Shown: positions 1 through 10,500 of the stretch, one piece after another
Layout: the number at the start of each line of letters is the position of its first letter
Position numbering within the stretch: the first letter of the stretch is position 1
From: Suillus spraguei
Taxonomy: Eukaryota > Basidiomycota > Agaricomycetes > Boletales > Suillaceae
Direction of reading: 5' to 3'
DNA length: 26,364 bases
Assembly (NCBI GenBank): GCA_016800925.1
Contig: JABCPU010000796.1
Location: 1-26,364, forward strand
Translations under genes and position numbers: made by a program
Notes under the pieces: generated by a model
Told to the model about the DNA's origin: nothing
Databases searched by the model: none
The model's input: only the letters and a program-made list of their open reading frames with translations

Positions 1-70
1 GGCATTTTCTAAGATCGGTAAGGTGTCGTATGCGATGCTCTGTTCAATACCCCAATAATTCGATGTAGGC
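1..70 (-). pseudogene. aspartic protease, 3' continuation beyond the hAT insertion (partial)
   Basis: On the minus strand this stretch reads PTSNYWGIEQSIAYDTLPIL in one open frame. That is the segment expected just before the second catalytic Asp in polyporopepsin-type A1 proteases (usual pattern YWGIDQSI.YG). It continues in phase the exon that stops at 13365 on the far side of the hAT element, using one copy of the 8-bp target duplication. The rest of the gene, including the second DTG motif, lies off the left edge. The link between the two pieces is inferred from frame and family pattern; it is strong because the join is exact. Confidence 0.82.
63..70. repeat. hAT target site duplication, left copy (atgtaggc)
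   Basis: The 8 bp atgtaggc directly precede the hAT terminus at 71 and recur exactly at 13357-13364 directly after the other terminus. Eight bp is the standard duplication size of hAT elements. Confidence 0.93.
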
Positions 71-91
71 TAGTGCTGCCGCAGTCCAGTC
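71..91 (+). repeat. hAT left terminal inverted repeat
   Basis: tagtgctgccgcagtccagt pairs with the complement of the right end (tagtgctgccgaagtccggt), with 2 mismatches in 20. Similarity then fades into shared subterminal gaacc motifs. Confidence 0.92.
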
Positions 92-751
92 CCGAACCAT
101 GGTTCGAACCTGAACCCATCCAGACTGGACCAGTGGTTCAGTCACAGGTTTGGTCTCTCTCCTGGACCGAACCCCCTAACAGGTTCAGGGTTCGATGTCG
201 TCACTGAAAAATGCGGACCGGTTCGGACGCGTCCGAACCGGTCCGAACCTGCACCATGTGCACAATTCCAGCTGCGTGTTTTTCGTGAGGCTTCCTGTCA
301 GTTTAAGTAGTGCACTCACCAACTTCTGTTCCTTCTCTTCTTTTGACAGTAGCATTCCCCACATTGCACAAGCAACAAGGGTACTTTTTTCAGCTATGCA
401 ACGACTCGAAGCACCGGTACTATGTTCACCGTCTCTCATGTTTGATAAGTTGCTAACTTCTAATGTTTTTTCATTCAGAATATACCTACTACTGTGGTGA
501 TTCCTGGGTTTTCCACCAAGTTTGCACAATGGATTGTCATTTTGGAACTTGAAGGTGCGCAACATTTTTTTATTTAGTTTGAGATATATATATTCACTTG
601 TGGTATAGGTTCAACATTTGCACTCCCTGCTGTAACTATGTTCGAGTCGTCTGCACCAGCCCGTCGTCCTGACGGTTCGTTGAAAAGCGCTGAAGAGATG
701 GAGTGGATACACGACCCAGATGATGACACTACCATCCTCCCTTTTGTTTAG
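92..751. other. hAT left subterminal region, no confident coding
   Basis: Positions 92-255 carry many ggttcg/gaacc motifs in both orientations, including the 30-bp palindrome at 215-244. Positions 256-751 contain short open stretches but nothing recognisable as a hAT N-terminus: no BED-type Cys2-His pattern was seen. A splice acceptor (gtttag) at 746-751 opens the first credible transposase exon, so a degenerate upstream exon may lie around 600-740. Confidence 0.55.
215..244. repeat. 30-bp perfect palindrome in the hAT subterminal region
   Basis: The half ggaccggttcggacg is followed directly by its exact reverse complement with no spacer. It contains ggttcg and gaacc motifs used throughout both hAT ends. 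A smaller related palindrome, cgaacgcgttcg, sits in the right arm at 13233-13244. Confidence 0.9.
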
Positions 752-1770
752 GTCCGGAAGTCTCCTCAAGCTCGTGTCTTCCTTCAAAAGTGCTGCAAGG
801 AGGTGAACGAGCCCCCATTGGAGCTTTTGAAATGGGTCCGCACACGTTGGGCATCTCTTTTTAATATGTTGGAGCATTTTTTTAAATTGCGCAAAGTAAG
901 TTGTCTACTACCGACTACATGAACACATTACTGACTTGATTATTAGGGAGTAAACAGATTCATCCAGCTCGCTGATGACAGCGACGAGGTCCCAAATCTG
1001 AAGGGAAAATCATACGCGGATTTCAGGCTTTCAGCACACGAGTGGGCAGAGTTGGAGTTGATCCATGAAGTCCTCCAGGTAAGTCATTTCTCTCTACCTT
1101 CTGCAATTATGCTTATGTGCTGCACACCGCACACCAAGGAGCCGGCAGATGCTCAACAGAGCTTCTCTGCCACACGTGAACCAACCGTATGGAGAACCAT
1201 TCCAGTGCTCGAATGTCTTCAAGACACTTTGCAAAACATGGCGAACACGTCAAAATTTGCCCGTTTCTCAACGGCCATTGAAGCTGGTGTCACTAATCTC
1301 CGCAAGTGGTATAGTAAGACTGACGACACAGATGTATATTTCATTTGTCTCGGTATGTATCTCGTATCTATTCTAATGCCTTTGAACATCATTGACCTTG
1401 TTGGTGTAGCGCTGGACCCCAACTACAAGGTCGTGTACGCAAAAGACAAATGGACCACTCATTTTTTCAAACAAGGCATGCAATGCCTCGAGAGCACGGT
1501 ACGTCGCTCATCACTCATTTCTGTCAATTGTATACTAATCTTACATAGTTTGATATGTATCATCGCAGTAGTACTCCCTCGCAGGCTCCTGCAGAGCCGT
1601 CTGTTACTGCACCTCCCTCGCTTGCTCGCCAAGGCTCGTATGGCCATAATTGGATGCGAAGCTCTGTCAAATCGCGTGTCGTGAATGACGCAACCACACG
1701 AAGGCCTCGTCAAGAACTCGAGGACTATCTAGATGCACCGCTCGAGGACGTCAACAATGTGGTGGCTTGG
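752..1770 (+). pseudogene. hAT transposase, middle part (before the KDZ insertion)
   Basis: Exons read 752-895, 947-1078, 1139-1352, 1410-1498 and 1549-1770, separated by 50-60-nt GT-AG introns that all keep frame. The protein shows hAT family blocks in order: RTRWASLFNMLEHF (the conserved R-W-S...M block), a leucine-rich helical stretch ending HEWAELELIHEVLQ, an alpha-helical domain with TVWRTIPVLECLQDTL, then ALDPNYK, then an acidic linker leading to DNVVAW-like VNNVVAW. The exon stops at the Trp codon 1768-1770 because the KDZ element is inserted there, and resumes at 12802. The N-terminal third (BED finger, first catalytic Asp) is missing. The product is non-functional by truncation and interruption. 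Confidence 0.88.
1763..1770. repeat. KDZ target site duplication, left copy (tggcttgg)
   Basis: The 8 bp tggcttgg precede the KDZ terminus at 1771 and recur exactly at 12794-12801 after the other terminus. With one copy removed, the hAT exon reads through in frame (V-V-A-W-W-G). Confidence 0.92.
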
Positions 1771-1789
1771 CACCTCAGGCAACACTTTT
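1771..1789 (+). repeat. KDZ left terminal inverted repeat
   Basis: cacctcaggcaacactttt matches the complement of the right end, cacccttggcagcactttt, at 15 of 19 positions. The ends start directly against the 8-bp duplication on both sides. Confidence 0.85.
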
Positions 1790-1940
1790 CGGTGCCTATA
1801 AAGGGTCTTTGAGACCCGGTTATTATGTTGTGGGAAACCTATCTGCGAGACCCACCTACCCTCCGATCTAAAAATAGCTTACATGTAATTTTGCCTCCTG
1901 CCCTTCCTGCGTACCTACGGCGCCTCCCGCACTTTGTTTT

Positions 1941-2090
1941 GTAGGCTCTGGCAGTTCATTTGTAGGCTCGCGTGGTATGGATAATAGTCTGGTAGGATCG
2001 TCTAGTAGGCTCTGGAGGTATCCTTGGTATGTGTCCATTTATGTATCGCATACAAATTAATGTACTCAGTACAAGTTTTTCTGTAGGCAT
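1941..2090 (+). repeat. KDZ left subterminal repeats (gtaggctc)
   Basis: gtaggctc or one-base variants occur at 1941, 1962, 1992 (gtaggatc), 2005 and, as gtaggcat, 2083, all in the same orientation. No coding is visible in 1790-2114. Such clustered motifs close to a TIR are typical transposase binding sites; that role is inferred. Confidence 0.6.
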
Positions 2091-2114
2091 CGTACGCATG
2101 CAGATCTTCTCTCC

Positions 2115-5100
2115 ATGACTCTAACTAACTCCCGGAACACTCGTAAAGCTCAACTCGTATGCTCTGGCCTCGGGCAACACTTTGTAAGTCCGAGGAAAGC
2201 CAGAGACAAGAGGAAAACGCAAACACTCGTGGCATTGCCTGGCGCGGAACTCAAGCGTCGTCATCTACTTGCTCAAATGCAACGCCTCATGGATCCTACA
2301 TCATCCCAAACATTGTGTTCTCCTCGTACCACACTGGGTGGTCCCTCTGGTGAAGCAGACAACATGAACACGCACAATTTTGATTTCACAGGCGCTGAAG
2401 ACCAAATGTCGGAGGAAGTCTCTTCTGATAGGCTCACAGACATAGAGACAAGTCCACGCAAGCGGCGCATTCTCCCCGATAAATCGACAGATACATTATA
2501 CGCCAACTGGCAGAAGCTTATACCCACCCTCGTTGACCCGCAATTGAGTTATTATGCTCGAACTCTTGGGCAAGCCTTGGAGAAAACTCACGATGTGATC
2601 TCAGCATGCGGGACTCACACATGCGCTCATAAAAGGACGAATATGTTGTGTTTATTCTTCGATAGCAAGTACTTACATTTTTTCCTATTGCCTAATCTAA
2701 CGAGTGCAATGTCAACAGGATTTGTATCAATCGACGTACTGAGCTGCGAATGCTCCAGCCTTGCGCAGGTCCTCCTTCATCATGGGTTATTCCCTACTTC
2801 ACCTTCACAACCTCGTATGGCAGTCTCAGTGGATCTACTGTCGTTTTATCGAGCACTCTTTGAGCGTTCTTGTGATGCAATCAACGCTCTGGCATCCGCG
2901 CTCAAAACCCACTATTCACGCCGAGGGTTTCAAGTCACTGACGCACGGGTAAGATCTATTTGTCTTGTATTAATGTTACTAAACTATTTCAGGGTGAACT
3001 TGTGCAGGAACCCTTTCGTCGCGGTCTGGGCCATGCCGTACAGTGGTACGATGTCCTACAGGTCGAAATCGAACGCCAAGTCGACACAGTTCTCCAACAA
3101 AGTCGAGACCGTGTGGCCAACCTCCAACCACCCCAACCACCACCACCTCAAAGTTCAGATTCAATTGTCTTACACCGTGGGCGATGTGCACCACTCCTTG
3201 CACAGCGCTGTCCGGCATGTTTTGGCGGCACACTATTCGGCCGACCCATTGAACAAGGTGGAGACATACATGTCGCTACGGATGGTAATTTCCATCATCG
3301 TCACCGGCGTTCTGCGGGTGACTGTCCTCGTTTCTATGAGCCAACTTACTTCCTTTCCAAGCAATTTGTTGATGCAGTCGGGCGCCGAATCAATGCACAA
3401 TGTAAGCGACCAGCAAAGGCACACGCGCCCCTTGTCCCTGATGAAGCTATCGACCTATGTGAGAATGCATACGAAGCTGCCGACGGGAAGAAACAAAAGG
3501 CCGCTATGGACAGCTTTGACGACACAGGCATAATGGCGCTTATTTGCCGTCATGATATTCCTCTTTTTTTTGCTAACATCGATACCCCTGGCGAGCAACA
3601 GAAGTACTCTGTTGCGCTGATTGAACACTTGTTCACATTGCTCCCTCCTCAAGCCACGGTCGTGACTCTCTACGACGTCGGCTGTGTTCTTGCACGGTCC
3701 CTTTCAAAGGTACGTACATGATCTTAATTACATTCACTTGCTGATTATACCCAGTTCGAGATTCTCCCTCAGGATGTGTTATTGCGCCTGCGCTTCGCAA
3801 CTACAGCCATGCACGCGTATGGCCATGAATGGGCCTGTCAACTGGTGCACAATCCACGGATGTGCATTGGCATGGGGTTATCTGACGGCGAGGGGACTGA
3901 GCGGTTGTGGTCGCGATTCATTCGCCTGATAGGTGTCGAAAGATCATCATCGGTACGTTACATGATATTGTACGCTAACATATATGTACTAATACTTTAA
4001 TTCACTTAGCGTCAGCGCCGTATTTGGTTAATTGACCGCCAAGCGACTGCGATAGGATCTGAGATGAAAGATGACCTCGGTGACTGGATTAAACGCCGTT
4101 TGAAACGGGGCATCAAGGACCAGGGTTCTGTGGCACTCGATGCTATCAACCGTTGTGAAACATCTGTGGAGGACCTACAGGCTCAGTGGGCTGACCAACG
4201 ACAATCACAACTCTCAATTCGCGCTCGTGAGTAACCATACAATGTGCGCACAACGAGTAGTTCTGCTAAAGATGTCTTCAGATGCTCCTGCTCGCCTCCG
4301 AAAAGAACTTGACACTGTTCTGGCTCTACAATCCGATTTGGATGCCTCTGATCGAGCCTTGCAGGCTACAAGGACTACGCTAGAGAAGGACGCAGCATCC
4401 GGTGATACCCTCGATGTCCTCGAGAGCCTACAGAGGGGCCATGATCGTCTCATGGCCAAAGTCGAAGCACTGTATTCTTCTCTAAATGTACACGACAGAT
4501 TTCCCGAGCTCGATGGAGTCAATCTGGACTTCGTCCGTGTACTTCTTATCGCACGCGATCTTAAGATGAATATTCGGAAGCGCGCTATCGCCAGTTTTTT
4601 TGAATGGGATAAGCTCGATCGCGCTGTAGGTGGATCCCAACAAACATTAGGTAAGTCTTCATGTCCGACTACTCATCCATTCTAACCTTATTTTTCAGGG
4701 ACAAAACTTCATCAACACACTCGGAAAGCCATTGCAAAACGGCAACCTGCTCTGATGACGGCCATCAGAAAATTTAATTCATATTGTGAGCGCCTAGAGT
4801 TACTCTACGATCCTGCTTGGAACATCCCGCTTCCCACCGCCCTCCCCACAAAATTAGCTGAGTTACGTGGTGACCAGACATTAATGCAGGATGTCTGGGT
4901 CACACCCTCAATGGGAGAGGTGCCTCGATGGCTGGCAGACTCAGATGTCAGGGATGGAATCCGCGCCCTTCTCAAACGTGACCGGTGTCGGGAGGAGCAA
5001 CAACGCTTAGGTATGGAGGCGGACAATTTGTGCCGCTTCTTTGGAGAGGAGCTGACGGCACTGGAGCTTTCACTCCATTTGCCTGAAAGTAAGTTTGCTT

Positions 5101-6371
5101 CTCAATATTCAATCAATGTTTAAATGTTGAACTTGCTCATTTATAGACAAGCGCTTTGTTGTTCCATTGCAACAGAAGCGCTCTCATTTCCTCCGCCTTC
5201 AGACGCGATGGGCAAATTCGCTAGCATCTTCGGTTCGGTTTACGAGCCGTGCAAAGGAGGCGCTAGATTGCGCTATAGCCTACTCTGGAGGTCCTCAAAG
5301 TACCACTCTTCACTTGGCGAGTGTGACAGTGCAAGACCCTGTTCCAGAGGATGAAGCAGTGTTGCCTGAGGTAGACGACTTGGCAGAGGTTGAGCCCGAG
5401 CAAGCTGCGCTCGCAGACATCCTGGAGGGTGATATTGCTGGAGCAGAGTTCGTTGAGGACGAAGATATCGTGCATGATATTTGTGCCAACATAGTGTGGG
5501 ATCCGCCCAAGGTACGTCAATATTGTTGACGCCAACTCTCACTAACATATATGTAGGGTCTCCTGATTGATGACTTCCGTGCACCATCTCAAGACTCGCA
5601 TACGATCGTGCCTGGACGTGTAGCCACAAGAACAACGTCATCGACTGGACGCTTCCCCCAGCAAGTGTTTGAGCCGAGGGATATATCTTTTCTCGCTCGT
5701 CCGACTGCATTCCTCAATGATGTATGTATCAATGGCTGTGCCATCCTCCTGCAGATGGACATGCCTAACCCAACCGTGGCTATCTTCTCTACACACGATC
5801 TGCCTCGCATCCGCTACAATGCCGCAGATGATATACTTTGGCGCAATACATCCTGGACGTGTTATTGGGAGAAAGATGTATGGGTTCTGCCAATTCATAG
5901 GCCAGCTAATGTTGGCCATTGGGTTGTTTGCGTTATATATTTGTCAAGAAAAGAACTTCACCTCTTTGACAGTCTCGCTGAACAGAAACCGTGGAAACAT
6001 GACGTGAAAGTAGGTTCATTCTAGCTTTCATGCAATGATGATTTTGATTGCTTTGCAGGATATCACGAAACTAGTCTGTCGACTTCTGATGATAGCACGT
6101 CAACGAGAGAAGGAGGTACATATTAATCTTGATGGATGGGTAGCTCGCCCATTGACAGTGAGTTCGGGTGTATCTCCTGTCTCAACCCTCAATTTGACGA
6201 TTCACGCAGGTTAAATCTCTCCAGACCAATGGATATGATTGCGGCATATGGATTTTAGCAGCGATGATTGCTGTCCTACGTGGACGGCACATTACGCGAC
6301 TACAAGAGGATGAAATGAGTGACCTACGACATTATCTACGTGCTCGCGTACTTTCCATACCAGTATTCTAG
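2115..6371 (+). CDS. KDZ transposase with CxC1-type cysteine cluster and C-terminal Ulp1-like protease domain
   Basis: Eleven exons (2115-2664, 2719-2948, 2993-3709, 3755-3952, 4010-4226, 4282-4650, 4699-5088, 5147-5511, 5557-6009, 6059-6157, 6210-6371) give 1249 codons. The N-terminus is basic and acidic, then comes a cysteine cluster (CGTHTCAH...C, DVLSCECSS...), then the RNase H-fold transposase: DGNFHHRH near residue 356, YDVGC near 487, YGHEWACQ...GLSDGEGTERLWS near 520-550, supplying the expected DDE acidic residues. A coiled-coil helical stretch and an acidic linker follow. The last 200 residues are a C48/Ulp1 fold with His (GHWVV, about 1132), Asp (FDSL, about 1150), Gln and Cys (QTNGYDCGIW, about 1207). 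The first intron fits only as a GC-AG intron with donor GCAAGT. It is 54 nt and in frame, so readthrough would also be open. Expected role: excision and integration of the element; the Ulp1 domain may cleave SUMO or NEDD8-like conjugates (inferred). All key residues are present. Confidence 0.9.
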
Positions 6372-7594
6372 CCTGCATGCATGTACCATACCGTTACTAC
6401 CCTAAGTCTGTACATATTGACCATTGGCAAGCAATCTATCATACTGTCTCCTCCCCGCAAACATATTTGAATTTGCCAACGAGGACAAATCATGATGCGT
6501 CAAACAGGCTATCATAGAATATATCTCCCTCAAGTTGGCCATACATCCTAACAAGTATCATTATATCGAACACCTATCCAAGAATCTTCTCCCTACCATA
6601 AACATCGAGCTTGTGGAATGAATCTGCATCAGCCAGGCCTATCATAGAATATGACTTTCTTCTTGCTTCTTGCCATATCGTACACTGGCACACAATCATT
6701 ATATGGTAAGTGTTTCTTCTCCAAACAGCTCCTCTTACATCTCAGAAACATTTCCCAGCTCGAACATAGCACACCGACAACCAGAAGATATCGTGTCGTA
6801 GTACTAGATTCGCCATGAGAACAATGAGCGGAGAGGAGAGTCAATCGGACAAGGTAAGTCCTAGGTTCATTTCCAATCAGCATTCATGCACTGTCATGCC
6901 GCTTTAAGCTCATAACGTATTGTACAGGTTGTCCCACTCATTGCGCCATAGCATACCAAGTATCCTTGCTGTCCCGAGATATTTTCATGTCATTTGGTTG
7001 GGGCTGATGCCGTGAGTAGTTCGATACTATTGTCAAGGATTTCATGCCAACTCATCTCTTGCAGTTTGTGTTTCTATGTTAACACAAGGTATATTCTCAA
7101 TCTTACTGGCTGACAGCCTCGCCGGCATACACTCCAGTAGGTTCACGACCCTCCTGGACCTACCGATCCTGCACAACCCTCTCAGACATCCATGACAGGC
7201 CCTACCGAAAATACTCCCGGTCAGTCGGCTCCTGAGTCCTGATACTGATTGCATTCTAACTTGTTATGTAGCATAAAACTTAGTGACCCTGATCGCGAAT
7301 GTACTAATAGCAAAATACATATAATAATGAGGCTGCGGTGAGTCTTTTCCTCCGGAGCTGCTCTTCGTATCACTCATACGCCTCTCTCCTCTGCTAAATT
7401 TGCTCCCTTCAACATACAAAATAACATTCGCCGGCCTGTCGTATATCTTATTTTGGTGCGTAAATTTATTTCACTTGTTTTTTGGCTCCTTTGCTCATGC
7501 ACTGTCCTTCGTGACAGCTACGTTCTTTCAGATACTTGCATCGGTGCGTTATTGCATGCTCAGAAGTATCCCTCTTTGACAATACTTCTTTAGA
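6372..7594 (+). other. KDZ inter-gene spacer, probable spliced leader of the downstream gene
   Basis: No long open frame fits here. Several consensus donor/acceptor pairs occur in series on the plus strand (gtaagt at 6705 and 6852, cag/acag acceptors near 6746 and 6928), which suggests the 7595 gene has a multi-exon 5' leader. A diverged repeat pair at about 6507-6568 and 6636-6704 shares ctatcatagaatat and atcattatat. A tiny open frame from 6649 with a hydrophobic start (MTFFLLLAISYTG) could encode a short peptide, but nothing supports this beyond its sequence. Confidence 0.4.
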
Positions 7595-10500
7595 ATGACT
7601 CAAACCCCGTTCAATGAGGAATTGGACTTGTTCAACAGGCCATCCTCTCCAGCCTTTCCCCTTCCTGACGCCAACTATGCGTATGAACAATTTGGTGGAG
7701 GCCGTCGGTATGAAGAACCAACAGTCGAGCTGACTCCATCAAGGTTGAGGAGTCATCTTAAGGCCACAGCGCGTGACACCGGTGTCATCAAAGGTGCTTC
7801 TATTCGACGAAGGGGGGGCCAACCAAATGCAGACAGTCAAGGTTCTGCGCAATCAGGCACTGCATCTTTGCAAGGTTCTGCGCAATCAGGCCCAAGCGCT
7901 GCATCTTTGGACCAGCCTCAAGATGGAGCGAGTGATTCAACACTTACCATTGCACTGAGCGGCACTCGGCACCACTCACCATTTACAGGCGATGTAACAT
8001 CACTCACTGTCCCACAGGGCAGCAGTCGCCACCCATCACCCTTCACAGGTGACGCGGCTTCCCGACCCCCAGCTCCCGCACCTCTCCAAGACATGTTCTA
8101 TGGTTCGATGAGTGACCAGCCTACTTGGACGGGCCAACAGACAACTATGTTTGATCTCATGGGCGCCGAACCGTTCACAACCTTACTCAGGGATCAGGCT
8201 CCAGATCCTTCAGGCTTCATACAAAGCTTCCCCGGTCAAGTCCCACCATTTGATCTTCACCGCGCATCTCACTCAGCCCCTCAAGCTGGTCCTGCGCTTC
8301 CGCCCTCCACGAACATTATTCCACCCACACCACTGAAGGACATGAATGATCCTAGCGTCCCCACTGCACACACCCCAAGTCCTGGGCCAAGTCAGCAACT
8401 CGACTTGAGCCACTACTCTCCTGACTCCAGCATCCACGAACGGTTTCCTGAAGAAAGCCTTACTTCACGCTCTGAGGAACTACCAGTCGTGGGACGCAGG
8501 TCTGCAGAGACCAACGATGCACTTGATGCAGGGTTTGCAGCCATCGATAAGACCTTACTTGAATTATCCAGGTCTACTGCGATGCCAATGCATCAAGTGA
8601 TCAACCTGTTCATGAAGAGCCGTGGACGCACCGCAAGCAGCATCAATTACTGGAACCTTTATTCTAATTATTTCAAGGACAACTCACAGCAGGAACTCGC
8701 CCGACTTCATCAAGATCTTCCAGTTGGAGCACGCACACCTAGTAAGTTCTCAATATGCATCCATTACAGTATGTAAATTAAATTTTTCACAGGCGCTACT
8801 GTGCGTAAAGACTGCTACGCGAAGTTCAAAGAACAATACCCCGACACATTTCAAGATATCCTTGACATGCATGACGAGATATCTTCGTTAGGTGGATTGC
8901 CTCAAACAGTTAGTCAGCGCGCGCAAGCATTCCAGAGGCTTCAGAAAAGGGTGACGAATATTGTAAGTGATTTCATTGTTGGTGTCTCGGCACTTATGTA
9001 CATTCATCCATGCAGTTAGATGTTGCATCCGCTAAATTCGGGTTTGAGTCTGCGACTGTTATGTGTGGCAAGATTGTCAATCAGGATGCTTCTCTCGGTC
9101 ACGTACACACAACGCCTGGAGCAACAGACGTAAGTCGTCAAAGTCGTGTCTAAACCTCATGCACTTATTGATATTCTGCGATAGTTCTTTCTCATGCGAT
9201 GCCGCGCAGACAATGACACTATCATCGGTCACCTCAAAGCCCAAGTTTAGTGAGTTTTTTTTACTATCTTGAAGTTTACACTATCTCATTAAATGTCACA
9301 GTAACTCCATATCATTATCTACCGTCGATCTCGCATTCATGGATCAGGAAGATACTGATATGGCGTCCTCTTCCAAAGTTGTGAATTCCAAGCGCCCCGG
9401 TTCTAAGGACCCTGACCCCGATGACATGGATCCAGGTTCTGACCCTTTGGAAGGACGCGAAGACAGTATCAAATGGATCAAGAAGCAAATTACGAAACAA
9501 GTTGGTACGTTTTCGGTTCACTCTAATCATATTCAGACTAATGGACTGTCCTACATCAGCCAAGTTCGGAGGCAAATTCGGCACCGACAGGACCTTTCCT
9601 TGGAAGCTCATGCCGAATGCCCTGGCAGACGACAATGTTTGCATCAAGGGTTACCCCGCACACAAGTGTCTCCTGCCAGGCGAGTCACGCGGGATTACCT
9701 CAAGTTCAAAGAGCAAGGGTGTCGCTGGTTTGACACAGAAGGAGGTCACTATCCTTGTCGAGGCTTTAAAAGCAAAGTCCATGTATGTCGAGAAAGTTGA
9801 CGTTGTGGATCGAGGTATGTGATCGATTTGTATGTTCTGGATTTTGTTTTTCTGACAGTCTAATTTCAATAGCGGCAGTATTGACCTCTCAGCGGCCTGT
9901 TATTTTCGGTGAAGCTCCTCCATCAGACTACCCTCATTCACGCGCTCGATGTCTGTTCGTCGATGGACATATCGACTACAATGGTCCCCCTCGCATCAAG
10001 TCCAGTACAGCAGTTACTAAAGTCAAGAAATCTACCACTTCAGTAGGGAAATCTGTTATGCGTCTTGAGGTAGTACCTCCCCCATCACGGCCTTTTAAGG
10101 TTGTTGCCTGGCCGCCAGCTCGCGAGGTGATCGATGTTCGATCCTCTTCCCCCGATTCTCAAGACACAAACGACCATCACCAACAGGACTCTGAGTCGGA
10201 GTATGAGGATGCGTCTCACGGAAAGAGGAAGAAGCGGAAGTCCAGTGGTGAGCTGCGTGCATCAAAGAAGCGCATATCACCTGTAGACATTCTCCCAAAA
10301 GCAGGGAGGACAGGTGCACAATCAAAGGAGACACCAGCGCCGTTACAATCACCAACAAAAGGAGGACCATTATCCCCTGTGACAGTAGAGTCATCCGGCG
10401 ACGATCAAGACCTCCTTGCGACTACTACTATGCGCCTTCGTGACGGCCCTTCTGAGCAACCTGCGAACACCAAAGGTACGACATCATCTATCTATTTATT

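Noticed and set aside
98..112. ggttcgaacc resembles a tRNA T-loop, hinting at a tRNA gene
   Set aside because: No acceptor or anticodon arms fit around it, and the motif is repeated many times in both hAT subterminal regions.
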